Shown one piece after another: positions 33,044 through 42,010 of a stretch of 64,000 bases of DNA. Positions within the stretch are counted from its first letter, which is position 1. Each line of letters begins with the position of its first letter. The notes under the pieces were generated by a model. The model saw only the letters and a program-made list of their open reading frames with translations. It did not search any database and was not told where the DNA came from. Position numbers and translations under genes: made by a program. Origin of the DNA: JAVBMJ01 sp031551275 (GTDB lineage: Bacteria; Bacteroidota; Bacteroidia; Bacteroidales; Rikenellaceae); NCBI GenBank assembly GCA_031551275.1, contig JAVBNX010000002.1, positions 18,579 through 82,578 on the forward strand. The letters run 5' to 3'.

Positions 33044-33904
33044 TTACAGCGCGCCATCGAATTTGAGGCTCATGTCCAAACTCCTGATCTGGTGGGTCAG
33101 CGCCCCCACGGAGACGAAATCGACCCCGCAGAGGGCGTACTCCCTCAGGTTTTTGAGCGTGATCCCGCCCGAGGACTCGATCTCGCACCGTTTGGCTATC
33201 ATAGCGACGGCCTTGCGCGTCATCTCCGGCGTGAAGTTATCCAGCATGATCCTGTCCGCCCCTCCCGATGCAAATACCTCGCCGATATCCTCCAGGCTCC
33301 TCACTTCGACCTCGATCTTCAGGTCGCGCCCCGTTCGGGCGAGGTACTCGCGGCATTTTGCGAGTGCCTGCGGGATGCCGCCCGCGAAGTCTATGTGGTT
33401 GTCCTTGAGGATGATCATATCGAAAAGCCCCATCCGGTGGTTGGCCCCGCCGCCGAGTTCAACCGCCATCTTGTCGAGCACCCGCATCCCGGGCGTGGTT
33501 TTGCGGGTGTCGAGCACCTTGCAGGGCAGCTCTTTTATCTCGTCCGCGTAGACGGCGGTCTGGGTGGCCACCCCGCTCATCCGCTGCATGATGTTCAACA
33601 CGATCCGCTCGGCCTGCAAAAGCCCGCGTACGCGCCCTTCGACCAGAAAAGCGATCTCCCCAGGTTTTACCCGCGCCCCGTCGCCGATCATCAACTCGAA
33701 CCGGTTGCCCGGCACGAGCCTGTCGAACGCCATGCGGGCAATCTCCACGCCCGCCAAAACGCCTTCATCCTTGATTAACAGCTTCATGCGCCCCATTGCC
33801 TGTTCGGGGATGGTGCTCAGGGAGGAGTGGTCGCCGTCGCCGATATCCTCCCGGATGGCCAGTTCCAACAACTCGTCGACAAAAGGAATGTACTCCGATT
33901 TCAT
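33044..33904 (-). CDS. nadC: Nicotinate-nucleotide pyrophosphorylase (quinolinate phosphoribosyltransferase)
   Basis: Converts quinolinate and PRPP to nicotinate mononucleotide in NAD synthesis. The 286 residues contain DGDHSSLSTIPE near the start, LNIMQRMSGVAT, the substrate-binding DTRKTTPGMR and GGGANHRMGLFDMIILKDNH, and the C-terminal ESSGGITLKNL and VDFVSVGALTH. I start it at MKSEYIPFVDELLEL (33904), since the 30 codons upstream in frame have no family match. nadA and nadB are not here. Divergent from ilvD. Confidence 0.95.
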   Translation of the reverse strand: MKSEYIPFVDELLELAIREDIGDGDHSSLSTIPEQAMGRMKLLIKDEGVLAGVEIARMAFDRLVPGNRFELMIGDGARVKPGEIAFLVEGRVRGLLQAERIVLNIMQRMSGVATQTAVYADEIKELPCKVLDTRKTTPGMRVLDKMAVELGGGANHRMGLFDMIILKDNHIDFAGGIPQALAKCREYLARTGRDLKIEVEVRSLEDIGEVFASGGADRIMLDNFTPEMTRKAVAMIAKRCEIESSGGITLKNLREYALCGVDFVSVGALTHQIRSLDMSLKFDGAL

Positions 33905-33945
33905 AAATTTTCTTAAAAAATGATAAACCCTATTGCAAAAATCCC

Positions 33946-33953
33946 TACCTTTG
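33946..33953 (+). promoter_or_regulatory. Putative -7 box of ilvD
   Basis: TACCTTTG, exact match to TAnnTTTG, giving a leader of roughly 45-50 nt before the ilvD ATG. No -33 box at 19 nt. Confidence 0.5.
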
Positions 33954-33991
33954 CCACAAATTTTTAACAATCGGGACGCAGTTATTTGCCG

Positions 33992-33999
33992 CAAAGATA
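33992..33999 (-). promoter_or_regulatory. Putative -7 box of nadC, inside the ilvD leader
   Basis: Minus strand TATCTTTG, exact match, 87 bp before the nadC ATG. It lies downstream of the ilvD -7 box, so the two transcripts would overlap by about 35 nt at their 5' ends. No clear -33 box. Confidence 0.45.
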
Positions 34000-34005
34000 G
34001 GAAAA

Positions 34006-35823
34006 ATGGGGAAACTGAGAAGTAGCACGGCGACGGAGGGACGGAAAATGGCAGGGGCTCGAAGCCTCTGGCGCGCCAACGGCATGCGCGAGGAGCAGTT
34101 CGGGCAGCCGGTAATCGCCATTGTCAACTCCTTTACCCAGTTCGTACCGGGCCACACCCACCTGCACCGGATCGGCCAGAAGATGAAGGCCCTGATCGAG
34201 GAGAGGGGCTGCTTCGCGGCGGAATTCGACACGATCGCCATCGACGACGGGATCGCCATGGGCCACAGCGGCATGCTCTACTCGCTGCCCTCGCGGGACC
34301 TGATCGCCGACAGCGTGGAGTACATGGTCCAGGCCCACTGCGCCGACGCGATGGTCTGCATCTCCAACTGCGACAAAGTAACCCCGGGCATGCTGATGGC
34401 GGCCATGCGGCTGAACATCCCCGCCGTGTTCGTCTCGGGCGGCCCGATGGAGGCCGGCGAGATGGACGGCGAGAACTGGGACCTGATCGACATCATGGTC
34501 AAGGGCGCCGACCCCGAGGTCAGCGACGAGATGGTCGAGCGGCTCTCCAAATCGGCCTGCCCCACCTGCGGATCGTGCTCGGGCATGTTCACGGCCAACT
34601 CGATGAACTGCCTCTGCGAGGCTTTGGGCATGGCCCTGCCCGGCAACGGGACGGTGCTCGCGACCCACAGCCTGCGGGGCGGATTGTTCGAAAAGGCGGC
34701 CGACCTGATCGTCGACAACGCCAAACGCCACTACTTCAACGACGAGGACAGCGTTTTGCCGCGCAGCATAGCCACCCGCGAAGCCTTTCTAAACGCCATG
34801 ACGCTGGATATCGCGATGGGAGGCTCCTCGAACACGGTTTTGCACCTGCTGGCCATCGCCAATGAAGCCGAGGTCGAATTCTCCATGCAGGACATCGACC
34901 GCCTGTCGAGGCGCGTCCCCGTGCTTTGCAAGGTCGCGCCCAACACGCGCAAATACCATATCCAGGACGTCAACCGCGCAGGCGGCATCCTCTCGATCAT
35001 GGGAGAGCTGGACCGCGCGGGGCTGGTCGACACCTCGGTCAAACGCATCGACGTACCCACCCTCAAACAGGCCATCCTCCAGAACGATATCCTCAGCCCG
35101 CAGGCCACCCCGCAGGCATTGGAGAGGGCGCTATCCGCCCCCGGGGGCTATTTCAACATACAATTGGGCTCCCAGTCGAACGCCTACCCCGACGCGGACA
35201 CCGACCGGGAGAACGGCTGCATCCGCGACGCCGCCCACGCCTACTCCAAGGACGGGGGGCTGGCGGTCCTGTTCGGCAACATCGCACGCAACGGCTGCAT
35301 CGTCAAGACGGCCGGGGTGGACCCTTCCGTACTCCGCTTCCAGGGCAAAGCCCGCGTCTTCGAGTCGCAGGAGCAGGCCTCGGCGGGCATTTTGAACGGC
35401 AAAGTACAGGCGGGCGACGTGGTGGTCATCCGCTACGAAGGCCCCAAAGGCGGCCCGGGTATGCAGGAGATGCTCTACCCGACCTCCTATTTAAAGAGCG
35501 TGAAGCTCGATAAGGCGTGCGCCCTGCTGACCGACGGGCGCTTCTCGGGGGGGACCTCGGGCCTGAGCATCGGACACGTATCCCCCGAGGCGGCAGCCGG
35601 GGGCGAGATCGCATTGATACAGGACGGCGATGCGATCGGGATCGATATTCCGGACAGGAGGATATGGGTTAGTGTGGACCCGGCGGAGTTTGAGCTTCGC
35701 CGCCAAGCGATCCACGAGTTCAAGCCCGCCGACCGCGACCGCAAGGTATCCAAAGCCTTGCGCGCCTACGCCTCGATGGCCTCTTCGGCCGACAAGGGAG
35801 GCGTGAGGGAGCTAAAAGACTGA
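34006..35823 (+). CDS. ilvD: Dihydroxy-acid dehydratase
   Basis: Dehydrates dihydroxy acids to 2-keto acids in valine/isoleucine synthesis, using a [Fe-S] cluster. At 605 residues it is full length. Cluster cysteines and surrounding motifs are clear: CISNCDKVTPGMLMAAM near residue 120 and CPTCGSCSGMFTANSMNCL near 186, with the C-terminal LLTDGRFSGGTSGLSIGHV containing the catalytic Ser. First gene of an ilvDBNC operon, the usual Bacteroidetes order. Confidence 0.97.
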   Translation: MGKLRSSTATEGRKMAGARSLWRANGMREEQFGQPVIAIVNSFTQFVPGHTHLHRIGQKMKALIEERGCFAAEFDTIAIDDGIAMGHSGMLYSLPSRDLIADSVEYMVQAHCADAMVCISNCDKVTPGMLMAAMRLNIPAVFVSGGPMEAGEMDGENWDLIDIMVKGADPEVSDEMVERLSKSACPTCGSCSGMFTANSMNCLCEALGMALPGNGTVLATHSLRGGLFEKAADLIVDNAKRHYFNDEDSVLPRSIATREAFLNAMTLDIAMGGSSNTVLHLLAIANEAEVEFSMQDIDRLSRRVPVLCKVAPNTRKYHIQDVNRAGGILSIMGELDRAGLVDTSVKRIDVPTLKQAILQNDILSPQATPQALERALSAPGGYFNIQLGSQSNAYPDADTDRENGCIRDAAHAYSKDGGLAVLFGNIARNGCIVKTAGVDPSVLRFQGKARVFESQEQASAGILNGKVQAGDVVVIRYEGPKGGPGMQEMLYPTSYLKSVKLDKACALLTDGRFSGGTSGLSIGHVSPEAAAGGEIALIQDGDAIGIDIPDRRIWVSVDPAEFELRRQAIHEFKPADRDRKVSKALRAYASMASSADKGGVRELKD

Positions 35824-35871
35824 ATGTAAAAACGTAAAAAGAGAGCGGGAACCTGTGTTCCCGGTATATAT

Positions 35872-37575
35872 ATGCCTAACAAACAAAGAATAGCGGGTGG
35901 AGAGGCGTTGCTTCGAAGCCTGATCGAGGAGGGGGTCGACATCCTGTTCGGTTATCCGGGCGGTCAGGTCATACCCATTTACGACTACCTGTACGACTAC
36001 CGCGACCGCCTCAACCACATTCTTACGCGCCACGAGCAGGGCGCCGTCCACGCCGCACAGGGCTACGCCCGGGTAACGGGCAGGGTCGGGGTCTGCCTGG
36101 CCACCTCGGGCCCCGGGGCGACCAACCTGGTCACGGGGATTACCGACGCGATGATCGACTCGACCCCCCTGGTCTGCATCACGGGCCAGGTCCCGGCCAC
36201 GCTGCTGGGTACCGACGCCTTCCAGGAGGCGGATATCGTCTCGATGACCATCCCGGTTACCAAGTGGAACTTCCAGGTCACGGCCGCCAGCGAGATCCCC
36301 GGCGCCATCGCCAAAGCGTTTTATATCGCCCGGTCGGGCAGGCCCGGGCCGGTTCTTATCGACATCACCAAGAACGCGCAGGTCGAGATGATGGAGTACG
36401 CCTACCGTCCCTGCGAGGGGCTGCGCAGCTACTCCCCGCGCCCGGTAGTGGACAAGGACGCCATCCAAAAAGCGGTCGGAATGATCAACGCGGCCGAGCG
36501 CCCCATCATCCTGGTCGGGCAGGGCGTCAAGCTCTCCGGCGCGGAGAAAGAGCTGATCGCGCTGGCCGAGGCGGGCCATATCCCCATGGCCACGACCCTG
36601 ATGGGCATCTCGGCCATCCCCAACGACCATCCCTTGATGATGGGCAACCTGGGTATGCACGGCAACCTGGCCCCCAACGAGATGAGCCAGCGGAGCGATC
36701 TGATCGTCTCGATCGGCATGCGCTTCTCGGACCGGGTCACGGGCGACGTATCCTCATACGCCCCCTGGGCGCAGATCATCCACATCGACATCGACGCGGC
36801 CGAGCTGGGCAAGAACCTTAGGCTCGATTTGGGCATTCACGCCGACGCGAAGGACGCGATCCTGGCCCTGATGGAGGGGATCGAGTACCGCGACCGGAGC
36901 GAATGGTTCGCCATCGCGGGCGAAAAACGCCAGGAGGAGCACGAAAAGGTGGTCGTCCCGAGCGTCAGGCCCGAGGAGGGGATCATTACCATGGCCGAGG
37001 TGCTGCAAAAGCTGGCCGTACTGGCCAGGGGCGAGGCGGTGATCGTTACCGACGTCGGCCAGAACCAGATGTTCAGCGCGAGGTACTCGCGGTTCAAAAA
37101 CACCCGCAGCTTTATTACCTCGGGCGGCCTGGGCACAATGGGCTTCGGCCTTCCCGCCGCCATCGGCGCCAAGCTGGGCGCGCAGGATAAGACCGTGGTC
37201 GCGGTCCTCGGCGACGGGGGCCTGCAGATGACCATCCAGGAGCTGGGAACGATCATGCAGAACCACATCGGGGTCAAGGTCCTGGTGCTGAACAACTCCT
37301 TTTTGGGGATGGTGCGCCAGTGGCAGGACCTGTTCTACAACAAAAGGTATTCGTTCACCGAACTCGAAAACCCCGACTTCGTGACCGTGGCCAAGGCCTA
37401 CGGCATCCCGGGGCAGAGCGTGGGCACGAGCGCGGAGCTCGAAAAGGCCCTGCAACGGATGCTCGACACCGACGGCGCCTACCTGCTGGAGGTAAAGATC
37501 GCCCCCGAAGACAACGTCTTCCCGATGGTTCCCCCGGGTGCGGGATTGTCCAAACTGATATGCGAAAAGCCATGA
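35872..37575 (+). CDS. ilvB: Acetolactate synthase large (catalytic) subunit
   Basis: TPP-dependent condensation of pyruvate to acetolactate (or acetohydroxybutyrate). 567 residues with the catalytic Glu in TRHEQGAVHAAQGYAR, the FAD-region FQEADIVSMTIPVTKWNF, and the TPP/Mg motif GDGGLQMTIQELGTIMQNHIGVKVLVLNNSF in the last third. 48 bp after ilvD, and its stop overlaps the ilvN start by 4 bp, which fits a fixed stoichiometry of the two subunits. Confidence 0.96.
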   Translation: MPNKQRIAGGEALLRSLIEEGVDILFGYPGGQVIPIYDYLYDYRDRLNHILTRHEQGAVHAAQGYARVTGRVGVCLATSGPGATNLVTGITDAMIDSTPLVCITGQVPATLLGTDAFQEADIVSMTIPVTKWNFQVTAASEIPGAIAKAFYIARSGRPGPVLIDITKNAQVEMMEYAYRPCEGLRSYSPRPVVDKDAIQKAVGMINAAERPIILVGQGVKLSGAEKELIALAEAGHIPMATTLMGISAIPNDHPLMMGNLGMHGNLAPNEMSQRSDLIVSIGMRFSDRVTGDVSSYAPWAQIIHIDIDAAELGKNLRLDLGIHADAKDAILALMEGIEYRDRSEWFAIAGEKRQEEHEKVVVPSVRPEEGIITMAEVLQKLAVLARGEAVIVTDVGQNQMFSARYSRFKNTRSFITSGGLGTMGFGLPAAIGAKLGAQDKTVVAVLGDGGLQMTIQELGTIMQNHIGVKVLVLNNSFLGMVRQWQDLFYNKRYSFTELENPDFVTVAKAYGIPGQSVGTSAELEKALQRMLDTDGAYLLEVKIAPEDNVFPMVPPGAGLSKLICEKP

Positions 37576-38087
37576 ACCAGGAGTATATAGTTATCGCCTT
37601 CACGGAGAACCATCCGGGGGTATTGAACAGGATCACGGCCTACTACCTGCGCCGGAAGATCAACATCGAGAGCCTGAAAGTCAGCGAGAGCTCGATCAAG
37701 GGGATCAGTATGTTCGTCATCTCGGCCTACACCACGGCGGAGATCATCGACAAGCTGGCCAAGCAGTTGAGAAACATCGTGGACGTGCTCGAAGTGGAGT
37801 ACTACACCGCCGGCGAACTGATCACCCAGGAGATCGCCCTGTACAAGGTATCCACCAAAACGCTGCGCAACAGCCGGGTCGACACCCTGGCCATGAAGTG
37901 GGGCGCGCGGCTGATCGAGATTACCCCCCGTTACGTGGTGGTCGAGAAGACCGGCTCGCGGGAGGACATCGAGGAGCTGCACAGGGAGCTCATGCAGGAC
38001 GGCGTGCTGCTGGAATTTACCCGCTCGGGCAGCGTGGTGCTGCACCGGGAGTCGATCGACGACATTTTGAACGAATTGGACAAATAA
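37572..38087 (+). CDS. ilvN: Acetolactate synthase regulatory (small) subunit
   Basis: A 171-residue regulatory subunit that binds valine for feedback inhibition. The N-terminal ACT domain is MNQEYIVIAFTENHPGVLNR ... INIESLKVSESS, and the C-terminal ALS_ss_C half includes VDTLAMKWGARLIEITPRYVVVEKTG. I chose ATG 37572, which makes the ATGA overlap with ilvB; an ATG at 37560 adds four residues (MRKA) and is a valid alternative. ilvC follows 25 bp later. Confidence 0.93.
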   Translation: MNQEYIVIAFTENHPGVLNRITAYYLRRKINIESLKVSESSIKGISMFVISAYTTAEIIDKLAKQLRNIVDVLEVEYYTAGELITQEIALYKVSTKTLRNSRVDTLAMKWGARLIEITPRYVVVEKTGSREDIEELHRELMQDGVLLEFTRSGSVVLHRESIDDILNELDK

Positions 38088-38112
38088 GTTAAACGGAAAA
38101 TAACAGACGAAA

Positions 38113-39165
38113 ATGGCAAAAATGAATTTTGGGGGAACCGTCGAAAATGTGGTTACCCGTGAGGAATTCCCTCTGGAAAAAGCGCGTGAGGTATTGAAGA
38201 ACGAAACCATCGCGGTAATCGGTTACGGCGTACAGGGCCCCGGCCAAAGCCTTAACCTGAAAGACAACGGTTTCAATGTGATCGTAGGCCAGAGGAAGAA
38301 CTCGCCGACGTGGAAAAAGGCCGTCGACGACGGTTGGGTGGAGGGCGAGACCCTTTTCGAGATCGAGGAGGCGTGCCAAAAGGCGACTATCATCCAGTAT
38401 TTGTTGTCCGACGCGGCCCAGATCGCCGTCTGGCCGACCATCCAGAAGCACCTGACCAAAGGCAAAGCCCTCTATTTCTCGCACGGCTTCGCCATTACCT
38501 ATAAGGAGCGCACGGGCATCATCCCCCCCGCCGACGTGGACGTGATCCTGGTGGCCCCCAAGGGCTCGGGCACCTCGCTGCGCCGCCTCTTTCTGGAGGG
38601 ACGCGGCCTGAACTCCTCCTACGCCATCTTCCAGGACGCCACCGGCAAGGCCATGGAGAGGGTCACGGCGCTGGGTATCGGCGTGGGCTCGGGCTACCTG
38701 TTCGAGACCACCTTCAAAAAGGAGGTCTACTCCGATCTGACCGGCGAGCGCGGTACGCTGATGGGCGCGATCCAGGGGATCTTCGCCGCACAGTACCAGG
38801 TGCTCCGCGAGAACGGCCACAGCCCCTCCGAGGCCTTCAACGAGACCGTCGAGGAGCTGACCCAGAGCCTGATGCCGCTGGTCGCCGAGAACGGCATGGA
38901 CTGGATGTACGCCAACTGCTCGACCACGGCCCAAAGGGGCGCGTTGGACTGGTGGAAGCCTTTCCGCGACGCGAGCCTTCCCGTCTTTCAAAAGCTCTAC
39001 GCCGAGGTGGCGGCCGGAAACGAGGCGCAGAGGTCGATCGACTCGAACTCGAAGCCCGATTACCGCGAGAAACTCGAAGTCGAGCTCAAGGAGCTGCGTG
39101 AGAGCGAGATGTGGCAGGCGGGAGCAGCAGTAAGGGAGTTGAGGCCCGAGAGAGCCAAGAAATAG
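38113..39165 (+). CDS. ilvC: Ketol-acid reductoisomerase
   Basis: Isomerises and reduces acetolactate to dihydroxyisovalerate. 350 residues: N-terminal NAD(P)H domain with VIGYGVQGPGQSLNLKDNGF and VIVGQRKNSPTW, then the knotted KARI core with ALYFSHGFAI, VAPKGSGTSLRRLFLEGRG and the metal-binding SDLTGERGTLMGAIQG. The cofactor loop VGQRKNSPTW differs from the RxxS form of the E. coli enzyme, so cofactor preference may differ, which is inference. Last gene of the operon; a strong terminator follows. Confidence 0.95.
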   Translation: MAKMNFGGTVENVVTREEFPLEKAREVLKNETIAVIGYGVQGPGQSLNLKDNGFNVIVGQRKNSPTWKKAVDDGWVEGETLFEIEEACQKATIIQYLLSDAAQIAVWPTIQKHLTKGKALYFSHGFAITYKERTGIIPPADVDVILVAPKGSGTSLRRLFLEGRGLNSSYAIFQDATGKAMERVTALGIGVGSGYLFETTFKKEVYSDLTGERGTLMGAIQGIFAAQYQVLRENGHSPSEAFNETVEELTQSLMPLVAENGMDWMYANCSTTAQRGALDWWKPFRDASLPVFQKLYAEVAAGNEAQRSIDSNSKPDYREKLEVELKELRESEMWQAGAAVRELRPERAKK

Positions 39166-39190
39166 GGTCCAAAAAGGCCTTTAAAATCTG

Positions 39191-39227
39191 AAAAACTCCC
39201 GGGCTCGGAAAGTTCGGGAGTTTTTTT
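39191..39227 (+). terminator. Intrinsic terminator after ilvC
   Basis: AAAAACTCCCG (39191-39201) pairs with CGGGAGTTTTT (39215-39225), loop of 13 nt, and the T run continues to 39227. It separates ilv and aromatic operons; the pheA promoter box starts immediately after it. Confidence 0.88.
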
Positions 39228-39229
39228 GT

Positions 39230-39237
39230 TAGCTTTG
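39230..39237 (+). promoter_or_regulatory. Putative -7 box of pheA
   Basis: TAGCTTTG, exact TAnnTTTG match, ending 8 bp before the pheA ATG (39246), so the leader would be only a few bases. It directly follows the terminator T run. Confidence 0.6.
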
Positions 39238-39245
39238 CAACGATT

Positions 39246-40085
39246 ATGATTGTAGCAATTCAAGGGTACGAAGGATCGTTCCACCAACTCGCAGCCCGGG
39301 ACTATTTCGGGCCGGGGATGGATATGCTCTCCTGCCGCACGTTCCGCGACGTGGCGCGCGCGGTCGAGGAGGGCCGTTCCGATTTCGGGGTAATCGCCAT
39401 CGAGAACTCCATCGCGGGGAGCATCATCGCCAATTACAACATCCTTCAGAACGACAGCCTGCAGGTCTGCGGCGAGGTCTACCTGCGCATCTTCCAGAAC
39501 CTGATGGTCCTGCCCGAGGTGGAAATGTGCAACATTACCGAGGTCCACTCCCACCCGATGGCGTTCCTGCAATGCCTCGACTTTCTGGAAAAGCACCCCT
39601 GGAAGCTGGTCGAGACCGAGGACACCGCCTTCTCCGCCCGCCGCATCGCAGAGCAGGGCCTGGCCCACGCGGCGGCCATCGGGGGCGAGCTGGCGGCCGA
39701 GCTTTTCGGTTTGAAGATCATCGCACCGGAGATCAACACGATCCAGAACAACTACACCCGCTTCATGATCCTCCGGCGCAGGGAGCTGACCATCGACCCG
39801 GGGGCCAATAAGGCGTCGCTCTATTTCAAGACCGACCACACGAAGGGCTCGCTCTTGAAGGTATTGCGCCAGATGGAGCACTCGACCATCAATTTGAGCA
39901 AGCTCCAGTCCTACCCCATCCCGAGCGAGCCGTGGCACTATTTGTTCCACGCCGATCTGGAATTCGACACATTGGACGACTACTTTTTAACGCTCGAAAG
40001 GCTCCGCCAGGTCACCGAGGAGGTGCATGTCTACGGGGTCTACGCCTCGGGGCGCGTGGTAACCGACAGGGAGATATCGCTATGA
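39246..40085 (+). CDS. pheA: Prephenate dehydratase
   Basis: Converts prephenate to phenylpyruvate for phenylalanine synthesis. A 279-residue monofunctional enzyme: PDT domain at ~1-180 (IAIQGYEGSFHQLAARDYF, DFGVIAIENSIAGSI, NNYTRFMILRR) and a regulatory ACT domain at ~195-279 (GSLLKVLRQMEHSTINLSKL, then LQSYPIPSEPWHYLFHADLE). The ESRP-like segment is present as LQSYPIP. No chorismate mutase domain, since that is fused to the DAHP synthase two genes on. Overlaps tyrA by 4 bp. Confidence 0.94.
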   Translation: MIVAIQGYEGSFHQLAARDYFGPGMDMLSCRTFRDVARAVEEGRSDFGVIAIENSIAGSIIANYNILQNDSLQVCGEVYLRIFQNLMVLPEVEMCNITEVHSHPMAFLQCLDFLEKHPWKLVETEDTAFSARRIAEQGLAHAAAIGGELAAELFGLKIIAPEINTIQNNYTRFMILRRRELTIDPGANKASLYFKTDHTKGSLLKVLRQMEHSTINLSKLQSYPIPSEPWHYLFHADLEFDTLDDYFLTLERLRQVTEEVHVYGVYASGRVVTDREISL

Positions 40086-40936
40086 GACAACTGAATATAT
40101 GTGTGGTGGGCCTGGGGCTGATCGGCGGCTCGTTCGCCCTGAACCTCAAACGGCTGGGCTTTGTCAGGCAGGCCACCGGCGTGGACGCGTCGGCCAAAAA
40201 CGCCCAAAGGGCCGTCGAACTCGGCATCGTGGACAAAACTGCCGCAGACCTGGCAGCAGGCATGCAGGATGCCGATTTGATCGTGCTGGCCACCCCGGTC
40301 GACACGCTGCCCATGATCGCGGTCAAGGCCCTCAACGCGGTCAAACCCCACCAGATCATCATGGACGCGGGCTCGACCAAAGGAGAGTTGTGCGAGATCA
40401 TCGCCCTGCACCCCAACCGGGGGCGGTTCGTGGCCACCCACCCCATGTGGGGTACGGAGAACAGTGGCCCCGACGCGGCCCTGGAAGTGGGCTTTTCGGG
40501 GCGCACGGCCGTGATCTGCGAGGCGGAGAAGAGCGACCCCGACGCGCTGGCGTTGATCGAAGGGATCTACACCGCCCTCGATATGCCGATCAAGCACATG
40601 ACCGCCGAGGACCAGGACCTGCACACGGCCTACGTGTCGCACATCTCCCACGTTACCTCTTACGCCCTGGCCCTGACCGTGTTGGAGAAGGAGCGCGAGG
40701 AGGAGACCATTTTCGACCTGGCGGGCGGCGGCTTCGAGAGCACGGCCCGCCTGGCCAAGAGCCCGGCCAGCATGTGGGCTCCGATCTTCAAACAGAACAA
40801 ATACAACGTGCTGGACGTCTTGCGCGAACACATCCACCAGTTGCAGATCCTGCGGCGGATGATCGAGCGCGACGAGTACGACCAGCTTTACGCGGCCCTG
40901 GAAAAGGCCAATACGATCCGAAGAATACTGAAATGA
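40082..40936 (+). CDS. tyrA: Prephenate dehydrogenase
   Basis: Oxidatively decarboxylates prephenate for tyrosine synthesis. 284 residues with the NAD motif CVVGLGLIGGSFALNLKRLG, TPVDTLPMI, ATHPMWGTENSGPDAAL and the catalytic-His region TAYVSHISHVTSYALAL. It lacks a fused mutase or ACT domain. The frame is open upstream inside pheA; ATG 40082 gives the ATGA overlap and starts just before the dinucleotide fold. Middle gene of a translationally coupled trio. Confidence 0.94.
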   Translation: MRQLNICVVGLGLIGGSFALNLKRLGFVRQATGVDASAKNAQRAVELGIVDKTAADLAAGMQDADLIVLATPVDTLPMIAVKALNAVKPHQIIMDAGSTKGELCEIIALHPNRGRFVATHPMWGTENSGPDAALEVGFSGRTAVICEAEKSDPDALALIEGIYTALDMPIKHMTAEDQDLHTAYVSHISHVTSYALALTVLEKEREEETIFDLAGGGFESTARLAKSPASMWAPIFKQNKYNVLDVLREHIHQLQILRRMIERDEYDQLYAALEKANTIRRILK

Positions 40937-42003
40937 GCGAAAAATTCGATATGAAAAGCAAGCGCCCCCTCATCATAGCCGGGCCTTGCAGTGTGGAGAG
41001 CGAGCAGCAAACCCTTTCCACGTGCCGTGCAATCGCCGCCACGGGCAAAGTGGACCTTTTGCGCGGCGGGGTGTGGAAACCCCGCACCAAACCCGGCTCC
41101 TTCGAGGGGTCGGGCATCCGGGGGCTGGCCTGGCTGGCCAAGGCCCGCGAGGAGACCGGCCTGCCGATCGGCGTGGAGGTCGCCACGGCCAAGCACGTGG
41201 AAAGCGCGCTGGAGTACGGCGTGGACGTGCTTTGGATCGGGGCCCGGACCACGGGCAACCCCTTCAGCGTGCAGGAGGTGGCCGACGCGTTAAGGGGCAG
41301 TGATGTGACCGTGCTGGTCAAGAACCCCCTCAACCCCGACGCCGACCTGTGGGCGGGTGCGGTAGCACGGCTCCAGAACGCCGGGGTCAGCGAGGAGCGC
41401 CTGGGATTGATCCTGCGCGGATTCTCCCACTACGGCAACTCGAAATACCGGAACAATCCCATGTGGCACGTGGCGCTCGAGATGCGCAACCGCCTGCCCC
41501 AACTGCCCATGATCTGCGACCCGAGCCATATCGCCGGGTGCAGGGAATACCTGTATGAAATCAGCCAGAAGGCGGCCGATTTGCGCTTCGACGGTTTGAT
41601 CGTCGAGAGCCACATCTGCCCCGAGAAGGCCCTGAGCGACGCCAGCCAGCAGCTTACCCCGGAGGATTTCCTCTCGCTGATCGACAAGATCAACTGGAGG
41701 GCCGGGATGACCGACGACCCCGAATTCATCAGCGCGCTCGAGCAGTTCCGCGACCAGATCGACCAGTTGGACGCCGAGGTGTTCGAACTGCTGGCCAAGC
41801 GGATGAAGGTCGCCGAGGAGATCGGCCGCGTCAAGCGCCAGAACAACGTGGCTATCCTGCAGGGGGGCCGCTGGTCCAACATCGTGGACAAGGTCAAAGC
41901 CCAGGCCCCGAGGCTGGGCCTGAGCGAGGAGTTCCTGCACACCATCCTGGAAGCCATACACATCGAGAGTATCAACAAGCAGAACGAAATAATGAACCAA
42001 TAG
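40933..42003 (+). CDS. Bifunctional DAHP synthase / chorismate mutase
   Basis: A 356-residue fusion that joins the first shikimate step (PEP + erythrose-4-P) to the chorismate branch point. Residues ~10-265 are the KDPG-like DAHP synthase (IIAGPCSVES, RGGVWKPRTKPGSFEGSG, MICDPSHIAGC), and ~270-356 are an AroQ-type mutase (DQIDQLDAEVFELLAKRMKV with Arg/Lys positions). With mutase here and PheA and TyrA upstream, the operon covers chorismate to both keto acids. Overlaps tyrA by 4 bp; the kinase gene follows after 7 bp. Confidence 0.94.
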   Translation: MSEKFDMKSKRPLIIAGPCSVESEQQTLSTCRAIAATGKVDLLRGGVWKPRTKPGSFEGSGIRGLAWLAKAREETGLPIGVEVATAKHVESALEYGVDVLWIGARTTGNPFSVQEVADALRGSDVTVLVKNPLNPDADLWAGAVARLQNAGVSEERLGLILRGFSHYGNSKYRNNPMWHVALEMRNRLPQLPMICDPSHIAGCREYLYEISQKAADLRFDGLIVESHICPEKALSDASQQLTPEDFLSLIDKINWRAGMTDDPEFISALEQFRDQIDQLDAEVFELLAKRMKVAEEIGRVKRQNNVAILQGGRWSNIVDKVKAQAPRLGLSEEFLHTILEAIHIESINKQNEIMNQ

Positions 42004-42010
42004 CCGGACC

